From Hephaestia caeni (GTDB taxonomy: Bacteria; Pseudomonadota; Alphaproteobacteria; Sphingomonadales; Sphingomonadaceae): a DNA stretch of 64,000 nt. The DNA is taken from NCBI RefSeq assembly GCF_003550065.1, contig NZ_QXDC01000004.1, positions 682,001 through 746,000 of the forward strand. Reading direction: 5' to 3'. A program made the position numbers and the translations under genes. Below are positions 10,400-19,658 of the stretch, one piece after another. Below the pieces are notes generated by a model. It saw nothing but the letters and a program-made list of their open reading frames with translations. It searched no databases and was not told the origin of the DNA. Each line of letters starts with the position of its first letter. The first letter of the stretch is position 1.

Positions 10400-11407
10400 A
10401 TGGGGCGCTTCCTCGCCTTTGGGGAAATCATGCTGCGGCTGTCGCCGCCCAACCGCGAGTTGCTGCTCCAGACCCCGCATCTCGACGTGTGGACCGCGGG
10501 CGCCGAAGCCAATGTCGCGACCGCGCTCGCCTTGCTCGGCCACGACGTCGCCTTCGCCACCGCGCTCCCCCAAAATGCGCTCGGCGATACGGCGATCCGC
10601 TCGCTGCGCGGGCACGGCGTCGATTGCCGCCGCATCATCCGCCGTGCGGGGCGAATGGGGCTCTATTTCGTCACCCCGGGCGCCGGGCTGCGGCCGACCG
10701 ATGTGGTCTATGACCGCACCGGCTCCGCCTTTGCCGAAACCCCTGCCGAAACGTGGGATTGGGACGCGCTGCTGGACGGGGTGACGCGGCTGCATCTGTC
10801 GGGGATCACGCCCGCTTTGGGGCCGGTGCCCGCCGCAAGCGCGCTCGCCGCCGCCCGCGCTGCCGCCGAACGGAACATTCCGATCTCGTTCGACGGCAAT
10901 TACCGCGCCCGGCTGTGGGAAGCCTGGGACAGCGACCCGCGCAGCATCTTGGCCGAACTGGTCAGCCATGCCGACATCCTGTTCGGCAACCATCGCGACA
11001 TCGCGCTGCTGCTCGACCGCGATTTCGGCGAGGACAGCGAAGGCCGTCGCCGCGCCGCCGCCGAGGCCGCGTTCGAGGCGTTCCCGAAGCTCACCGTCAT
11101 GGCCTCAACCGCGCGCCACGTCGTCGATGCCGATCGCCACCGCCTTTCCGCCCGCATCGACGCACGCGACGCCGTCGCGCAGACCGAGGAAGTCGCGCTC
11201 TCGGGGATCGTCGACCGGATCGGCGCGGGCGACGCCTTCGCCGCCGGTGTGCTCCACGCGCTGTTGCTCGGCGAAGACATCGAGCGTGCCGCCCACTCCG
11301 GGCTCGCGCTCACCTGCCTCAAACATTCGCTGCCCGGCGACGTGAGCCTCTTCACCCGCGCCGATCTCGACGCCTTCACCGCCGACGGCGTCGACGTCCG
11401 GCGTTAA
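10400..11407 (+). CDS. kdgK: 2-keto-3-deoxygluconate kinase, PfkB family
   Basis: The enzyme phosphorylates 2-dehydro-3-deoxy-D-gluconate with ATP, feeding KDPG into the Entner-Doudoroff route. The protein begins MGRFLAFGEIMLRLSPPNRE, typical of KdgK, and has the PfkB catalytic motif GAGDAF near residues 275-280 (DRIGAGDAFAAGVLHALL). Three ATGs stand in a row (10394, 10397, 10400). The GGGAG at 10389-10393 spaces best with the third, so I start there (335 residues). The gene ends in a 4-bp tail-to-tail overlap with the glycosyltransferase gene. Other PfkB sugar kinases are possible but less likely. Confidence 0.85.
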   Translation: MGRFLAFGEIMLRLSPPNRELLLQTPHLDVWTAGAEANVATALALLGHDVAFATALPQNALGDTAIRSLRGHGVDCRRIIRRAGRMGLYFVTPGAGLRPTDVVYDRTGSAFAETPAETWDWDALLDGVTRLHLSGITPALGPVPAASALAAARAAAERNIPISFDGNYRARLWEAWDSDPRSILAELVSHADILFGNHRDIALLLDRDFGEDSEGRRRAAAEAAFEAFPKLTVMASTARHVVDADRHRLSARIDARDAVAQTEEVALSGIVDRIGAGDAFAAGVLHALLLGEDIERAAHSGLALTCLKHSLPGDVSLFTRADLDAFTADGVDVRR

Positions 11408-12507
11408 TAACGCCCCCAGGTGAAACGCGACGACAGCGCATAGTTCCACACCGCGCCGACGAGCACCCCGACAAGCGCGGACGCCGCCCAGGTGCCGCTG
11501 CGGGCATCGTGAAGGAAGGCCGCCACACCGACATTGGCGACGAGGCCGACCGAACAGACGACGCAGAACGACACCCAGCCGTCGATCAACTGCCGCCAGC
11601 CCCGGAGCCGCCGGTCGCGATAGGTGAGCGCGTTGTTGAGGAAGAAGTTGGCGGTCATCGCCACCGTTGCCGCAACGATCTGCCCGGCGACGAAAGCAGT
11701 GTCGAACGCGAACAACAGCACCGACAGCACCGCCATATGTACCCCGACGCCCAACAGGCCGATCGCGGAGAACATCGCGAACCGCACCGGAATCAGCCGT
11801 CCGAACATGCGATCATAAAGCGCGATCAGATATTCCATCGCGACGACGTGATCGAGCTTGCTCTCGCCTCGCGTGCGGCTGCGGAACGTGTAGGGCAGTT
11901 CGACAAAGGCAAGCGGTCGCGGGCTGGTGGTCATGATATCGAGCAGGATCTTGAAGCCGATCCCCGTCAGGTCAGGCGCGAGACGGCGGACGATCGCCGT
12001 GCGCACCATGAAGAAGCCGCTCATCGGATCGCTGAGATCGGCGCGCAGCACATGGCGCGCGAGCCGCGTCGCAAGCGCCGACTTGGCGATCCGGTCGCGA
12101 TCCCAATTGCCGGTCCCGCCGCCCTCGGCGAAGCGCGAGCCGATCGCGATGTCGAGCGTGGGATCGCCCTCGAGTGCATCGAGCATCCGGGGCAGCAATG
12201 TTTCGTCATGCTGGAGATCGCCGTCGATCACCGCGACCAGCGGCGCGGCAGTGGCGCACATGCCCTCGATGCACGCCGTCGAAAGCCCGCGCCGGCCGAT
12301 CCGCTGAATCACGCGCACCCGACGATCGATCCGGGCGATCTCGCGCGCCGCATCGGCCGTGCCGTCGGGCGAATTATCGTCGACGACGATCGCTTCCCAG
12401 GTACGCCCCGCCAGCGCCGCATCGAGCCGGGCAACGAGCGTCGCGACGTTCGCGGCCTCGTTGAAGGTCGGGATGACGACCGCCAACTCGATGCACTCCG
12501 CGGTCAT
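11404..12507 (-). CDS. GT2 polyprenyl-phosphate glycosyltransferase fused to a GtrA-like membrane domain
   Basis: The N-terminal ~230 residues are a dolichol-phosphate-mannose synthase-like transferase. The A-fold motif is PTFNEAANV, the metal and nucleotide sites are DDNSPDGT (43-50) and DGDLQHD (95-101), followed by GSRF and [10 protein letters not shown]. The C-terminal ~125 residues have four hydrophobic helices matching GtrA ([17 protein letters not shown], then [15 protein letters not shown]). Such proteins charge undecaprenyl phosphate with a sugar and help it across the inner membrane for glycan or lipid modification. The start overlaps leuB by 4 bp (ATGA), so the two genes are coupled although functionally unrelated. 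Confidence 0.92.
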   Translation of the reverse strand: MTAECIELAVVIPTFNEAANVATLVARLDAALAGRTWEAIVVDDNSPDGTADAAREIARIDRRVRVIQRIGRRGLSTACIEGMCATAAPLVAVIDGDLQHDETLLPRMLDALEGDPTLDIAIGSRFAEGGGTGNWDRDRIAKSALATRLARHVLRADLSDPMSGFFMVRTAIVRRLAPDLTGIGFKILLDIMTTSPRPLAFVELPYTFRSRTRGESKLDHVVAMEYLIALYDRMFGRLIPVRFAMFSAIGLLGVGVHMAVLSVLLFAFDTAFVAGQIVAATVAMTANFFLNNALTYRDRRLRGWRQLIDGWVSFCVVCSVGLVANVGVAAFLHDARSGTWAASALVGVLVGAVWNYALSSRFTWGRY

Positions 12508-13559
12508 GCGAGCCCGGCAAGCACCGCATCACCCATCGCCGAGGTCGAGAGCGTACCGCCGAGATCGGGCGTCCGCGCGCCGCCGGCGATCGCCGCGGCC
12601 ACCGCAGTTTCGATCCGATCGGCAGGCTCGGGCATGTCGAGCGAATGGCGCAGCAGCATCGCCGCCGACAGGATCGCCGCGCACGGATTGGCCTTGCCCT
12701 GCCCGGCAATGTCGGGCGCGCTGCCGTGGATCGGCTCGTACAGGCCGCACGCGCCCGCCCATTCGCGGAGCGCCGCCGAGGGCAGCATCCCGATCGAGCC
12801 GACGCACATGCTCGCGAGATCGGACAGGATGTCGCCGAACATATTGCCCGTCACCATGACGTCGAACTGGCCGGGGTGGCGCACGAGCTGCATCGCGGCG
12901 TTGTCGGCATACATATGGATGAGCGCAACCTCGGGATAGCCCGTGGCCACCTCGTTCACCACGTCGCGCCACAATTGCGAGGTTTCGAGCACATTGGCCT
13001 TGTCGACCGAATGGAGCCGCTTCTTGCGCCGCATCGCCATCTCGAAGCCCACGATCGCGATCCGACGCACCTCGGCCTCGTCATAGGCCATCACGTCATA
13101 ACCCTGACGCAGCCCCTCGCCGGTGGTGCGCAGCCCCTTTTCGCCGAAATAGACGTCGCCGGTCAGTTCGCGCAGGATCACCATATCGATGTCGCGGGCC
13201 ACGTCGGGGCGCAGCGCCGCGGCATCCTCGAGCCCCTCGAACAGCGTCGCCGGGCGCAGATTGGCGAACAGCCCCAGTTCCTTGCGCAGGCCCAGGATCG
13301 CCTGTTCGGGCCGCATCGCACGTTCGAGCGCATCGCACGCCGGATCGCCGACCGCACCGAACAGTACGCCATCGGCGCGCTTGGCGAGATCGAGCGTTGC
13401 GGGCGGCAGCGGGTGCCCGGCGCCGCGATAGCCCGCGCCGCCGACCAGCCCTTCTTCGAAGTCGATCCCGAGATCGAGCGCCTCGAGCACGCGCCGCGCC
13501 TCGGCGGTCACTTCGGGGCCGATCCCGTCTCCGGCAAGAATCGCGACAAGCGGCATCAA
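12504..13559 (-). CDS. leuB: 3-isopropylmalate dehydrogenase
   Basis: LeuB oxidises and decarboxylates 3-isopropylmalate in leucine synthesis, with NAD+ and Mg2+. The 351-residue protein starts [20 protein letters not shown]. It contains [13 protein letters not shown] and the metal/substrate motif [13 protein letters not shown], then [20 protein letters not shown] near the C-terminus. Length and motifs are standard. The other leu genes are not in the window. A second Met directly follows the first. Confidence 0.97.
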   Translation of the reverse strand: MMPLVAILAGDGIGPEVTAEARRVLEALDLGIDFEEGLVGGAGYRGAGHPLPPATLDLAKRADGVLFGAVGDPACDALERAMRPEQAILGLRKELGLFANLRPATLFEGLEDAAALRPDVARDIDMVILRELTGDVYFGEKGLRTTGEGLRQGYDVMAYDEAEVRRIAIVGFEMAMRRKKRLHSVDKANVLETSQLWRDVVNEVATGYPEVALIHMYADNAAMQLVRHPGQFDVMVTGNMFGDILSDLASMCVGSIGMLPSAALREWAGACGLYEPIHGSAPDIAGQGKANPCAAILSAAMLLRHSLDMPEPADRIETAVAAAIAGGARTPDLGGTLSTSAMGDAVLAGLA

Positions 13560-13611
13560 ATTTTCCCCCGGTTCGGTGAGCGTCGCGCCCGACTAGCCGC
13601 GCCGCGCCCGA

Positions 13612-14343
13612 TCACGCAACCGCTCTCTTGAGACGATCGACCAACCGGGCGCGTGCCGCCAGCGTATCGGCGCGGCGATCACCGAATAGGTCGCGTTCGA
13701 GGAAGTGCCCCGTGATCGCGAGCCCGGCGAGGATGTCCGCCCAATCGGCCGCACCGCCCGATGCCAGAAACGGCGGCAGGGCAAAGAGGCGATCGGCATA
13801 ACCCGCCCCGGCGGTGCGACAGACGGCGGCACCGCTTTTGGGGCTGACGAAGGCCAGATCGGCGGTCGCGCCCGTCACCACGCATCGATCGAGCGCGAGC
13901 CCGAAGCCGAGTTCGGCGAGCAGCAGCAGTTCGTAGCGAACCAGCGCCACCGCCCAGCCGCGCGCCGCGGGCGCAGCCTCGATCGCGTCGAGCACGCCCG
14001 CAAGTGCAGCGTGGACCGCGGGATAGGGCTGCCCTTCGGGAAGCACGGACGCGGTGAGCGCGGTCACCCAGTCGAGCGCGACCGCGGGCAGCGGCTCGGC
14101 GAACAGCAGCGCGCGGCTGTGGACGAGGTCGACCGCGAGCTGCGGTAGTTGATCGTCGGTGCGCGCGCGCCATTCGCCGAGAACGATGTTGGCGGGTTGC
14201 AGGATCGGCCGCAGCCGCCGCGAACGGCCCCCGCGCACATAGCCCGCGAGCATCCCGTCGACGGGCGTGAGCGCGCGGAGAATCGCGCCGTGCTCGCCGT
14301 GGGCACGGACCGCGAGGACGATGGCTTCGGCACGCAGGTGCAT
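13612..14343 (-). CDS. recO: DNA repair protein RecO
   Basis: RecO anneals single strands and loads RecA with RecR in the RecFOR pathway. The 243-residue product begins with the typical OB-fold sequence [20 protein letters not shown] and continues [20 protein letters not shown]. The helical C-terminal domain contains [18 protein letters not shown]. Length is normal for alphaproteobacterial RecO. The gene is in tandem with the acyltransferase gene upstream, with a 34-bp gap, and is followed by leuB. Confidence 0.93.
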   Translation of the reverse strand: MHLRAEAIVLAVRAHGEHGAILRALTPVDGMLAGYVRGGRSRRLRPILQPANIVLGEWRARTDDQLPQLAVDLVHSRALLFAEPLPAVALDWVTALTASVLPEGQPYPAVHAALAGVLDAIEAAPAARGWAVALVRYELLLLAELGFGLALDRCVVTGATADLAFVSPKSGAAVCRTAGAGYADRLFALPPFLASGGAADWADILAGLAITGHFLERDLFGDRRADTLAARARLVDRLKRAVA

Positions 14344-14377
14344 GGCTTGGGCATAGCCGAGCCGGGGCGAAGCGCAA

Positions 14378-15292
14378 TCAGTGGCGGCGCAGGCGGCGGA
14401 CCAGCGCCTCGGCGCGCAGCTTCCTGGTCAGACGCTTGGCGAGCGCCATCGTGCGGTCGAAACCCGCCAGCGCGGCGATCGCGGCGCGGTTGGCGAGGCT
14501 CGGCCGCAACAGCATCAGATCGACGCAGGCGACGCCGCCGGTCGCGAACTGGCGCTTGTGCTGGCCCTCACCCTCGGTGAAATCGAAGCGGGCGAAGCGG
14601 CTTTCCGCGAACAAGACGCGCATCGCCTCGACCTGGAGCACGCTGCCGGCCGACCAATCCGACCATTCTGGATCGTGCCCGAGATAGTCGTAGCGCAGCG
14701 TATCGCCCTCGGCGGTGCAATAGAGATAGGCGATCGGAAACCCGTCCACGAACAACAGCCAGGCGCGCACCTGATCGGCGGCGGCGGCGGCGAGCATCGC
14801 GCGGACGAAGGCGGGCGTCGCGGGCAGGCCGCTGCCGAGCAGCGCTTCCTGATACGTCCGTTCCGAGACGGTGCGCGCGATCGGATGGAAGACCGCCAGT
14901 TCGTCGGGCGTGCGATAGGCGCGGACGTCGAGCGTGCCCCCCGAGCGTTTGGCGAGCTTCTTCGCCTTGCGCTTCAGCCCCGAGCGCGTGTTGGCCGACA
15001 TGCCGCCGAGCCAGGCGTCGAAACCGCCGTCCAGATCGGCGAAGTAGCGCGTGTAGCGCTGGCGGACGAAGGCGATGAGGCCCGGCGCCTGCGCGGTGAC
15101 CGCCGCGACGCGCGCTTCGGGGAGCGAGGTGACGAGGATGCCGTCGGCCGCGTCGCCCAGCGACGGCAAGGGCGGCACGCGCGGTTCGAGCACGTCGGCA
15201 AGCGACAGCGGCACGCGCACCAGCCGCCGCGGGATCGACCACAGGGTGCGCGCGCCGACCTGGAATTTGAGCGGCTGGACGACCGCGCTCAC
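14378..15292 (-). CDS. BioF2-like GNAT acetyltransferase (FemAB-type fold)
   Basis: The 304-residue protein has the Acetyltransf_6 / BioF2-like region from about residue 100 to 260: [17 protein letters not shown], then [29 protein letters not shown] and [20 protein letters not shown]. These proteins are soluble or peripheral acyltransferases found in exopolysaccharide and cell-envelope clusters. It overlaps the polysaccharide deacetylase gene by 4 bp (15289-15292), so the two probably act on the same glycan, but the substrate cannot be read from the sequence. Confidence 0.85.
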   Translation of the reverse strand: MSAVVQPLKFQVGARTLWSIPRRLVRVPLSLADVLEPRVPPLPSLGDAADGILVTSLPEARVAAVTAQAPGLIAFVRQRYTRYFADLDGGFDAWLGGMSANTRSGLKRKAKKLAKRSGGTLDVRAYRTPDELAVFHPIARTVSERTYQEALLGSGLPATPAFVRAMLAAAAADQVRAWLLFVDGFPIAYLYCTAEGDTLRYDYLGHDPEWSDWSAGSVLQVEAMRVLFAESRFARFDFTEGEGQHKRQFATGGVACVDLMLLRPSLANRAAIAALAGFDRTMALAKRLTRKLRAEALVRRLRRH

Positions 15293-16245
15293 GCCGCGCG
15301 TTCCTCGACCATGTTCGACCAGAGCTGTTCGGCCTGCCGCCAGCGCGTGCGCAGCGTGTTGGGCGCAAGCGGATGATCGGCGGCCCCGAGGCGAAGCGCG
15401 GGGCGATCGGCGAAATGGCAGGTCGGCAGATCGTGGCGCCGCGCGCGCAGCATCTCGCAGAGCGCCTCGAAGCGGCGGGCGTGGATACCGTTGGCACGGG
15501 TGCCGGCGCGGCTGGCGAGTTCGAACGAATGGCTGACGATCGTCACCGCGGCGTGATCGGCTGCCACCGCATGATCAAGCGCGGCGCGGATCTCGCCGAT
15601 CGACAGCGCGCAGACCTGGACGTTGCGCAGGCTGCCCGGCGCGTCTTCAATCAGCGTCACGGGAAGCTCGACCAGCCCGGCGCGGACGACCGGGGCGATG
15701 GTATCGGCGGGCAGGCCGATCTGGCTGGGCCACGGCGTCGCGGCGCCGTTGTGGCTGCTGTCATAGACGAAGCCCAGCGCGGCGAGCGCGGCGAGCGTTG
15801 TATCATTGGCGCCGTAGCTGCCCGCGCGGAACGCGATCGGATGCGGGGCGCCGCCGGCTTTGAGCAGGTCGATCGCGCCGGCGATCAGATCGCGCTGTTC
15901 GTGCGCCGAATATTCGACCATCTCGAAGCGGGCATGGGCGGCACCGCCGTCGCCGGCCCTGGCCCCCGCCCAATTGGGGTGGAGGTGAAGCTGCACCTCC
16001 TGCCCGCGCGCGAGGATCGTCGCGACGAGCGGCTTGAGCCAATCGAGCCCGAACACCAGCGCGGGCATCGGATCGACGAAGAAGCACGCCTTGAGCCCGT
16101 GCATCGCGAGGCGATCGAGCTGATGGCGGACCCCGACGCCCGCCGGATCGAGCGAGCGTTCGACGATTGCGGCCGCGTCGAGCCCGGTGGCGTGATGGCG
16201 CCAGGCCAACTCGGTATCGACGGTGAGGAAGACAGGCGTCGGCAT
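15289..16245 (-). CDS. Polysaccharide deacetylase family protein (NodB-like)
   Basis: These enzymes remove N- or O-acetyl groups from glycans with a divalent metal. The 318-residue protein starts MPTPVFLTVDTELAW, with the first metal motif VDTE (9-12). The histidine motif is HLHPNW, preceded by Gln and Leu, and the later catalytic region includes FRAGSYGANDTTL. Longer upstream reading frames exist, but this start places the catalytic strand at the N-terminus as in homologues. No signal peptide is seen, so it may act in the cytoplasm or on a lipid-linked precursor. It is coupled to the BioF2-like acyltransferase gene. Confidence 0.88.
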   Translation of the reverse strand: MPTPVFLTVDTELAWRHHATGLDAAAIVERSLDPAGVGVRHQLDRLAMHGLKACFFVDPMPALVFGLDWLKPLVATILARGQEVQLHLHPNWAGARAGDGGAAHARFEMVEYSAHEQRDLIAGAIDLLKAGGAPHPIAFRAGSYGANDTTLAALAALGFVYDSSHNGAATPWPSQIGLPADTIAPVVRAGLVELPVTLIEDAPGSLRNVQVCALSIGEIRAALDHAVAADHAAVTIVSHSFELASRAGTRANGIHARRFEALCEMLRARRHDLPTCHFADRPALRLGAADHPLAPNTLRTRWRQAEQLWSNMVEERAA

Positions 16246-16600
16246 GAAACCAGCGCTAGCGTGGGCGAGTGAAGAATTTGCCAATGCGCGGGGGATCACG
16301 GCGCGGAAGGTTAGGCGAAGGTGAGGCCAAAACGCTGTCGGGTGATTGTCCACTTCGACCACGTACCGCCTCGCTTGTATCCCCGCACAAGGATGGGGAT
16401 GGGGATACGGTACAGGCGCACGCTATCGAATCCGTTCGGTTCGGCGGCGGGACGAGTCGATACTATCAAAGAGCGGCGGCAATCATGACATGATCGCGCG
16501 CTTGTAGGACAGCGTTTTTTCGCCATGCACCGCACACGCTCTGCGACCCGTGCCGCCCCGGAAACCACAGCCCTGGAGCGGCGAGCGTTAAACCTGAATC
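16246..16600. other. Intergenic region with no supported gene
   Basis: No open frame here looks real. The notable items are GGATGGGGATGGGGATAC (near 16390), which contains a short direct repeat of GGATGG, and the 14-nt word GCTTGTAGGACAGC (16500-16513), the inverse of the word found before the 6542 gene. The following run of T (16515-16520) could end a transcript, but there is no clear stem before it. Confidence 0.4.
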
Positions 16601-16684
16601 GTTCGCCCTGAGCTTGTCGAAAGGGCCGCCCTTCCCCTTCCTGCGAAAGAAAGAGCGGTGCTTCGACAAGCTCAGCACGAACGG
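16601..16684. repeat. CTGAGCTTGTCGAA inverted-pair repeat, copy 1
   Basis: The left arm contains GTTCGCCCTGAGCTTGTCGA (16601-16620) and the right arm contains CTTCGACAAGCTCAGCACGA (16661-16680). They are inverted to each other with about 35 bp between. A second locus with the same two arms lies at 38811-38907. This intergenic pair is common in sphingomonad genomes to my knowledge. Confidence 0.8.
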
Positions 16685-16715
16685 GATAAGTGGGTCCGAT
16701 GTCGCGCATCCGGCC

Positions 16716-19526
16716 CTAAGGCTTGATCCCGAAGCGCGCATAATCCTTGTCGATCGTCGGCCGGATCAGGCGCGCCGCCGCGAGATCGGCGGTGGCGCTG
16801 GCGGTGGTGCCCTGCCGCTTGTGGATGATGCCGCGCAGGTAGATGCTCGCGGCCTGTTCCGGCGCCGCATCGAGCGCGGCGTTGAGATCGGCGAGCGCGT
16901 CTTCCATCCGATCCATGCGGAAATAGACCAGCGCGCGGCTATCGAGCGCGGCCGCGGGCGAATCGGCAAGCTCGATCGCCTTGGTGCAATCCTTGAGCGC
17001 GGTATCGAGCGCGACGCCGAGCGTGCCCTTGATCCAGCAGCGGCTGTTGAGCAGGTTCGGATCGCCGGGACGGACGGTGATCGCCTCGTCGATCGTCGCG
17101 AGCGCGGCCTCGTCGTCGCCGGTGCGGCTGAGAAGATCGGCCTTGAGCGCCAGGAAACCGGGCTTTTCCTTGCCGCCCTGATCGATCCGCTCCTGGACCA
17201 GCGCGATCGCCGCATCCTTGTTCCCGAGATCGCTCTGCGCCGTGGCGAGCCCGCCGACACCCGCGATCGAGCCCGGATCGAGCGCCTGTGCCGCCTGATA
17301 ATCGGTGAGCGCTTTGGCGTCGTCACCGAGCCCGGCATAGAGCATCGCGCGCCGGCGATAGAAATCGGCATCGGGCTGGAGCGCGATCGCCTGATCGAGA
17401 TCGGCGATCGCGGCGCGATAATCGTAGATCCCGGCCTGAAAATAGGCGCGGTTGCTATATGCCCATGCCTTGTCCGGATCGTCGGTCTGTTTGGCCAGCG
17501 CCTTGGCATAGACGGCGAGGATCGCGGCGGCGCCATGATCGCGCGCCAGACGCTGCGCCAGTTGCCAGTGCGTCGGCGTATCGGTCGGCGCCAGCGCCCG
17601 CAGGACGCGGGACTTGGCCAGCGTGACCGCCGCGCGCGCCTGCGGCAGATCCGCCACCGCGATTTCGCGCGCGGCCGAGGTGACATGATCCTCGACCGAG
17701 ATCGTGCCGTCGTTCAGCGCGAAACGCCGCTCGATATGGCCGCCGGCAAGATCGGCGGACAAGCTCTTGTCGCCTTCGATCGTGAATCCCTGGCCGCGAT
17801 CGGGCAAGGCCATCGTCGTGTGCAGCGCGATGTCGAACGGCTGGCCGGTCGAGACCGGGATGGTCTTCCAGGCGGCGCGGCTACGATCGGGATTGAACGT
17901 CAGATTGTCGACGAAATAATCGAGCGTCGCCCGATAGCGCCGATCCTCGCGATGCCATTTGGTCGATACCAGCCCCGACGCGGTGATCGTCGCGGTGGCG
18001 TCCGCCTCATTATAGGCGACGGCGTTGTCGGCGATGACGGCGTTGCCGACATAGGGCGAAATCGTCGCGCGGACCATCTGCTCGATCTGATCCTTGCTCG
18101 CCTGGCTCTTGGCGGCGTGGACCATCTGCGCCAACTGGCCGCGCGCCTTCATGGTGAAGGTGTAGAGTGTCGGCAGCGTGAGCCCGGCCGATTGATCGAA
18201 CGCGATGGCGATATCGGCATCGGGCCGCGCGGCGGTGCGGATCGGCAGCGGCATGATGTCCGCGCCGCCGGCGCGCAGCGGAAGGACGTTCGCAAACGCC
18301 GGCACATCATCGATATCGACGAATTGCGCGCCGATGTCGGTGCCGTCGAGCCACAGCGACCGACCGCCGATCGTCGCGTGGACAAGGACGTGATCGAACG
18401 CGCCGGGCATCGGCAGCCGCGTCGGGATCGCATCGCCGAGATTGCTCGAGGCGAGCACCGGTTCGGCATCGATCTTCATCGCGTGCAGCAGCGCCAGCAG
18501 CAGCATCGTCTTCGCCTTGCAGTCGCCGTAGCGCGATTGCCAGGTGGCGGCGGGCGTCTGCGGCACGTAATTGCCGTTATCCATGCCGTTGAACAGATAG
18601 CGGACCTTATCCTGGACGAGTTGCAGCGCGAGCATCGCGCGCCGCGCCGGATCGGGGGTCGCCTGCTCGATCCGGGCGACTTCGGCGGCAAGCGGGCTAT
18701 CGGGCGCGATCGTGCCGGCGGTGTCGTAGAGCGGCGCCATCACCTTCGATACCGACGCCCAATCGGCGAAGGTCGTCGCCTCGATCGCGGTGCCGCGCTT
18801 GTAGCGCGGGGGTGCGTCGCCCGGCATCTCGGGCTGTTTGGCGACCGGTTCGGTGATCACCAGTTCCTGATAGCCGCCGGCGCGGGTGACGACGGGCGTG
18901 ATCTTGGCGCCGAGCACCTTGTAATGAAGCCCGGCGCCGTCCGGCCACAGCAGCCGCTCGCGCGCGAACCGGACGCGGAAGGGATCGGCGACGATCGGCG
19001 CGAACGTCTGGACGTTGCCGGCGAGCGTCGGATCCTTTTGCGTGGTCGAATAGGTCAGCCGCAGCGCATCGCCGACGCGCAGGCCGCTGACCGCCATCGT
19101 CGCGGTCAACATGCCGTCGAGCTGGAGCTGTTCGAGCTGCTGCTCGCGCCGCAGCACGGTGAACGGATCGCCGCCCTTGAGCAGATTGATATGCTCGCCG
19201 CCGCGGATGATCTCGGCACGGTGGATGATGAGATCGCCCTTGTCGGGCGACCAGGTGAGCGAGATGGTGCCGATCTGCGAAAGGATTTCCGGGTTGGCCG
19301 CGCGCGTCTCGCTATCCTGATACGACCAGACCTGCCCATCCTGGAGCCGTTGCTGCCGATCGAGGATCAGGAACACCGGCGCGTCATCGGCGAGCGTCGC
19401 GAGATCGACCGCGGGGGCCGGCGTCACCCAATCGGGCGCGGGCGCGTAGATCGGCTTGTCGCTGGCATAAGCGGCGGTGGTGGCCGTGGCGGCCAGAAGA
19501 CCCGCGATGATGACGCGACCGAACAT
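16716..19526 (-). CDS. Exported DUF3857 / transglutaminase-like / TPR protein
   Basis: The 936-residue protein has an N-terminal signal peptide (IIAGLLAATATTAAYAS). Residues about 50-250 form a DUF3857 beta domain. Next is a transglutaminase-like core with Cys336 in SRYGDCKAKTMLLLALLH, His in GAFDHVLVHA and Asp in LWLDGTDIG, so the catalytic triad appears intact. The C-terminal third (about 600-936) is a series of TPR helices (AIADLDQAIALQPDADFYRR, for example). Such proteins are periplasmic and of unknown substrate. Two palindromes lie in its upstream region, one covering the ribosome-binding site. The gene follows uvrC at 132 bp in the same direction. Confidence 0.88.
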   Translation of the reverse strand: MFGRVIIAGLLAATATTAAYASDKPIYAPAPDWVTPAPAVDLATLADDAPVFLILDRQQRLQDGQVWSYQDSETRAANPEILSQIGTISLTWSPDKGDLIIHRAEIIRGGEHINLLKGGDPFTVLRREQQLEQLQLDGMLTATMAVSGLRVGDALRLTYSTTQKDPTLAGNVQTFAPIVADPFRVRFARERLLWPDGAGLHYKVLGAKITPVVTRAGGYQELVITEPVAKQPEMPGDAPPRYKRGTAIEATTFADWASVSKVMAPLYDTAGTIAPDSPLAAEVARIEQATPDPARRAMLALQLVQDKVRYLFNGMDNGNYVPQTPAATWQSRYGDCKAKTMLLLALLHAMKIDAEPVLASSNLGDAIPTRLPMPGAFDHVLVHATIGGRSLWLDGTDIGAQFVDIDDVPAFANVLPLRAGGADIMPLPIRTAARPDADIAIAFDQSAGLTLPTLYTFTMKARGQLAQMVHAAKSQASKDQIEQMVRATISPYVGNAVIADNAVAYNEADATATITASGLVSTKWHREDRRYRATLDYFVDNLTFNPDRSRAAWKTIPVSTGQPFDIALHTTMALPDRGQGFTIEGDKSLSADLAGGHIERRFALNDGTISVEDHVTSAAREIAVADLPQARAAVTLAKSRVLRALAPTDTPTHWQLAQRLARDHGAAAILAVYAKALAKQTDDPDKAWAYSNRAYFQAGIYDYRAAIADLDQAIALQPDADFYRRRAMLYAGLGDDAKALTDYQAAQALDPGSIAGVGGLATAQSDLGNKDAAIALVQERIDQGGKEKPGFLALKADLLSRTGDDEAALATIDEAITVRPGDPNLLNSRCWIKGTLGVALDTALKDCTKAIELADSPAAALDSRALVYFRMDRMEDALADLNAALDAAPEQAASIYLRGIIHKRQGTTASATADLAAARLIRPTIDKDYARFGIKP

Positions 19527-19536
19527 GCTGATACTC

Positions 19537-19553
19537 CCCCGTTTTAAACGGGG
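19537..19553 (-). promoter_or_regulatory. Hairpin covering the ribosome-binding site of the DUF3857 gene
   Basis: CCCCGTTT and AAACGGGG are perfect 8-bp arms around one central base. In the minus-strand transcript the second arm runs straight into GGGGGAG, the Shine-Dalgarno sequence 8-9 nt before the ATG. Folding would hide part of it. It might alternatively be a protein operator. Confidence 0.5.
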
Positions 19554-19609
19554 TCACCCTAAACCCCGCGCCCGCCGGATCAAAGGATGAATCGTGCAGA
19601 TTCAGCGAC

Positions 19610-19625
19610 GAAATGACGTCATTTC
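19610..19625. promoter_or_regulatory. Perfect 16-bp palindrome GAAATGACGTCATTTC
   Basis: The palindrome is complete and lies 84 bp upstream of the DUF3857 gene start, in the spacer after uvrC. Its central TGACGTCA and full two-fold symmetry suggest a binding site for a dimeric regulator. The regulator is unknown. Confidence 0.45.
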
Positions 19626-19658
19626 AGTGGGAAGGCCAGCTCGGCGGCGGCGTTATAC

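Noticed and set aside
16614-19547. A 977-codon plus-strand frame opposite the DUF3857 gene
   Set aside because: Its composition (Arg, Gly, Ile, Asp in charge runs) is typical of an antisense shadow, and the minus-strand protein has a signal peptide and an intact catalytic triad.
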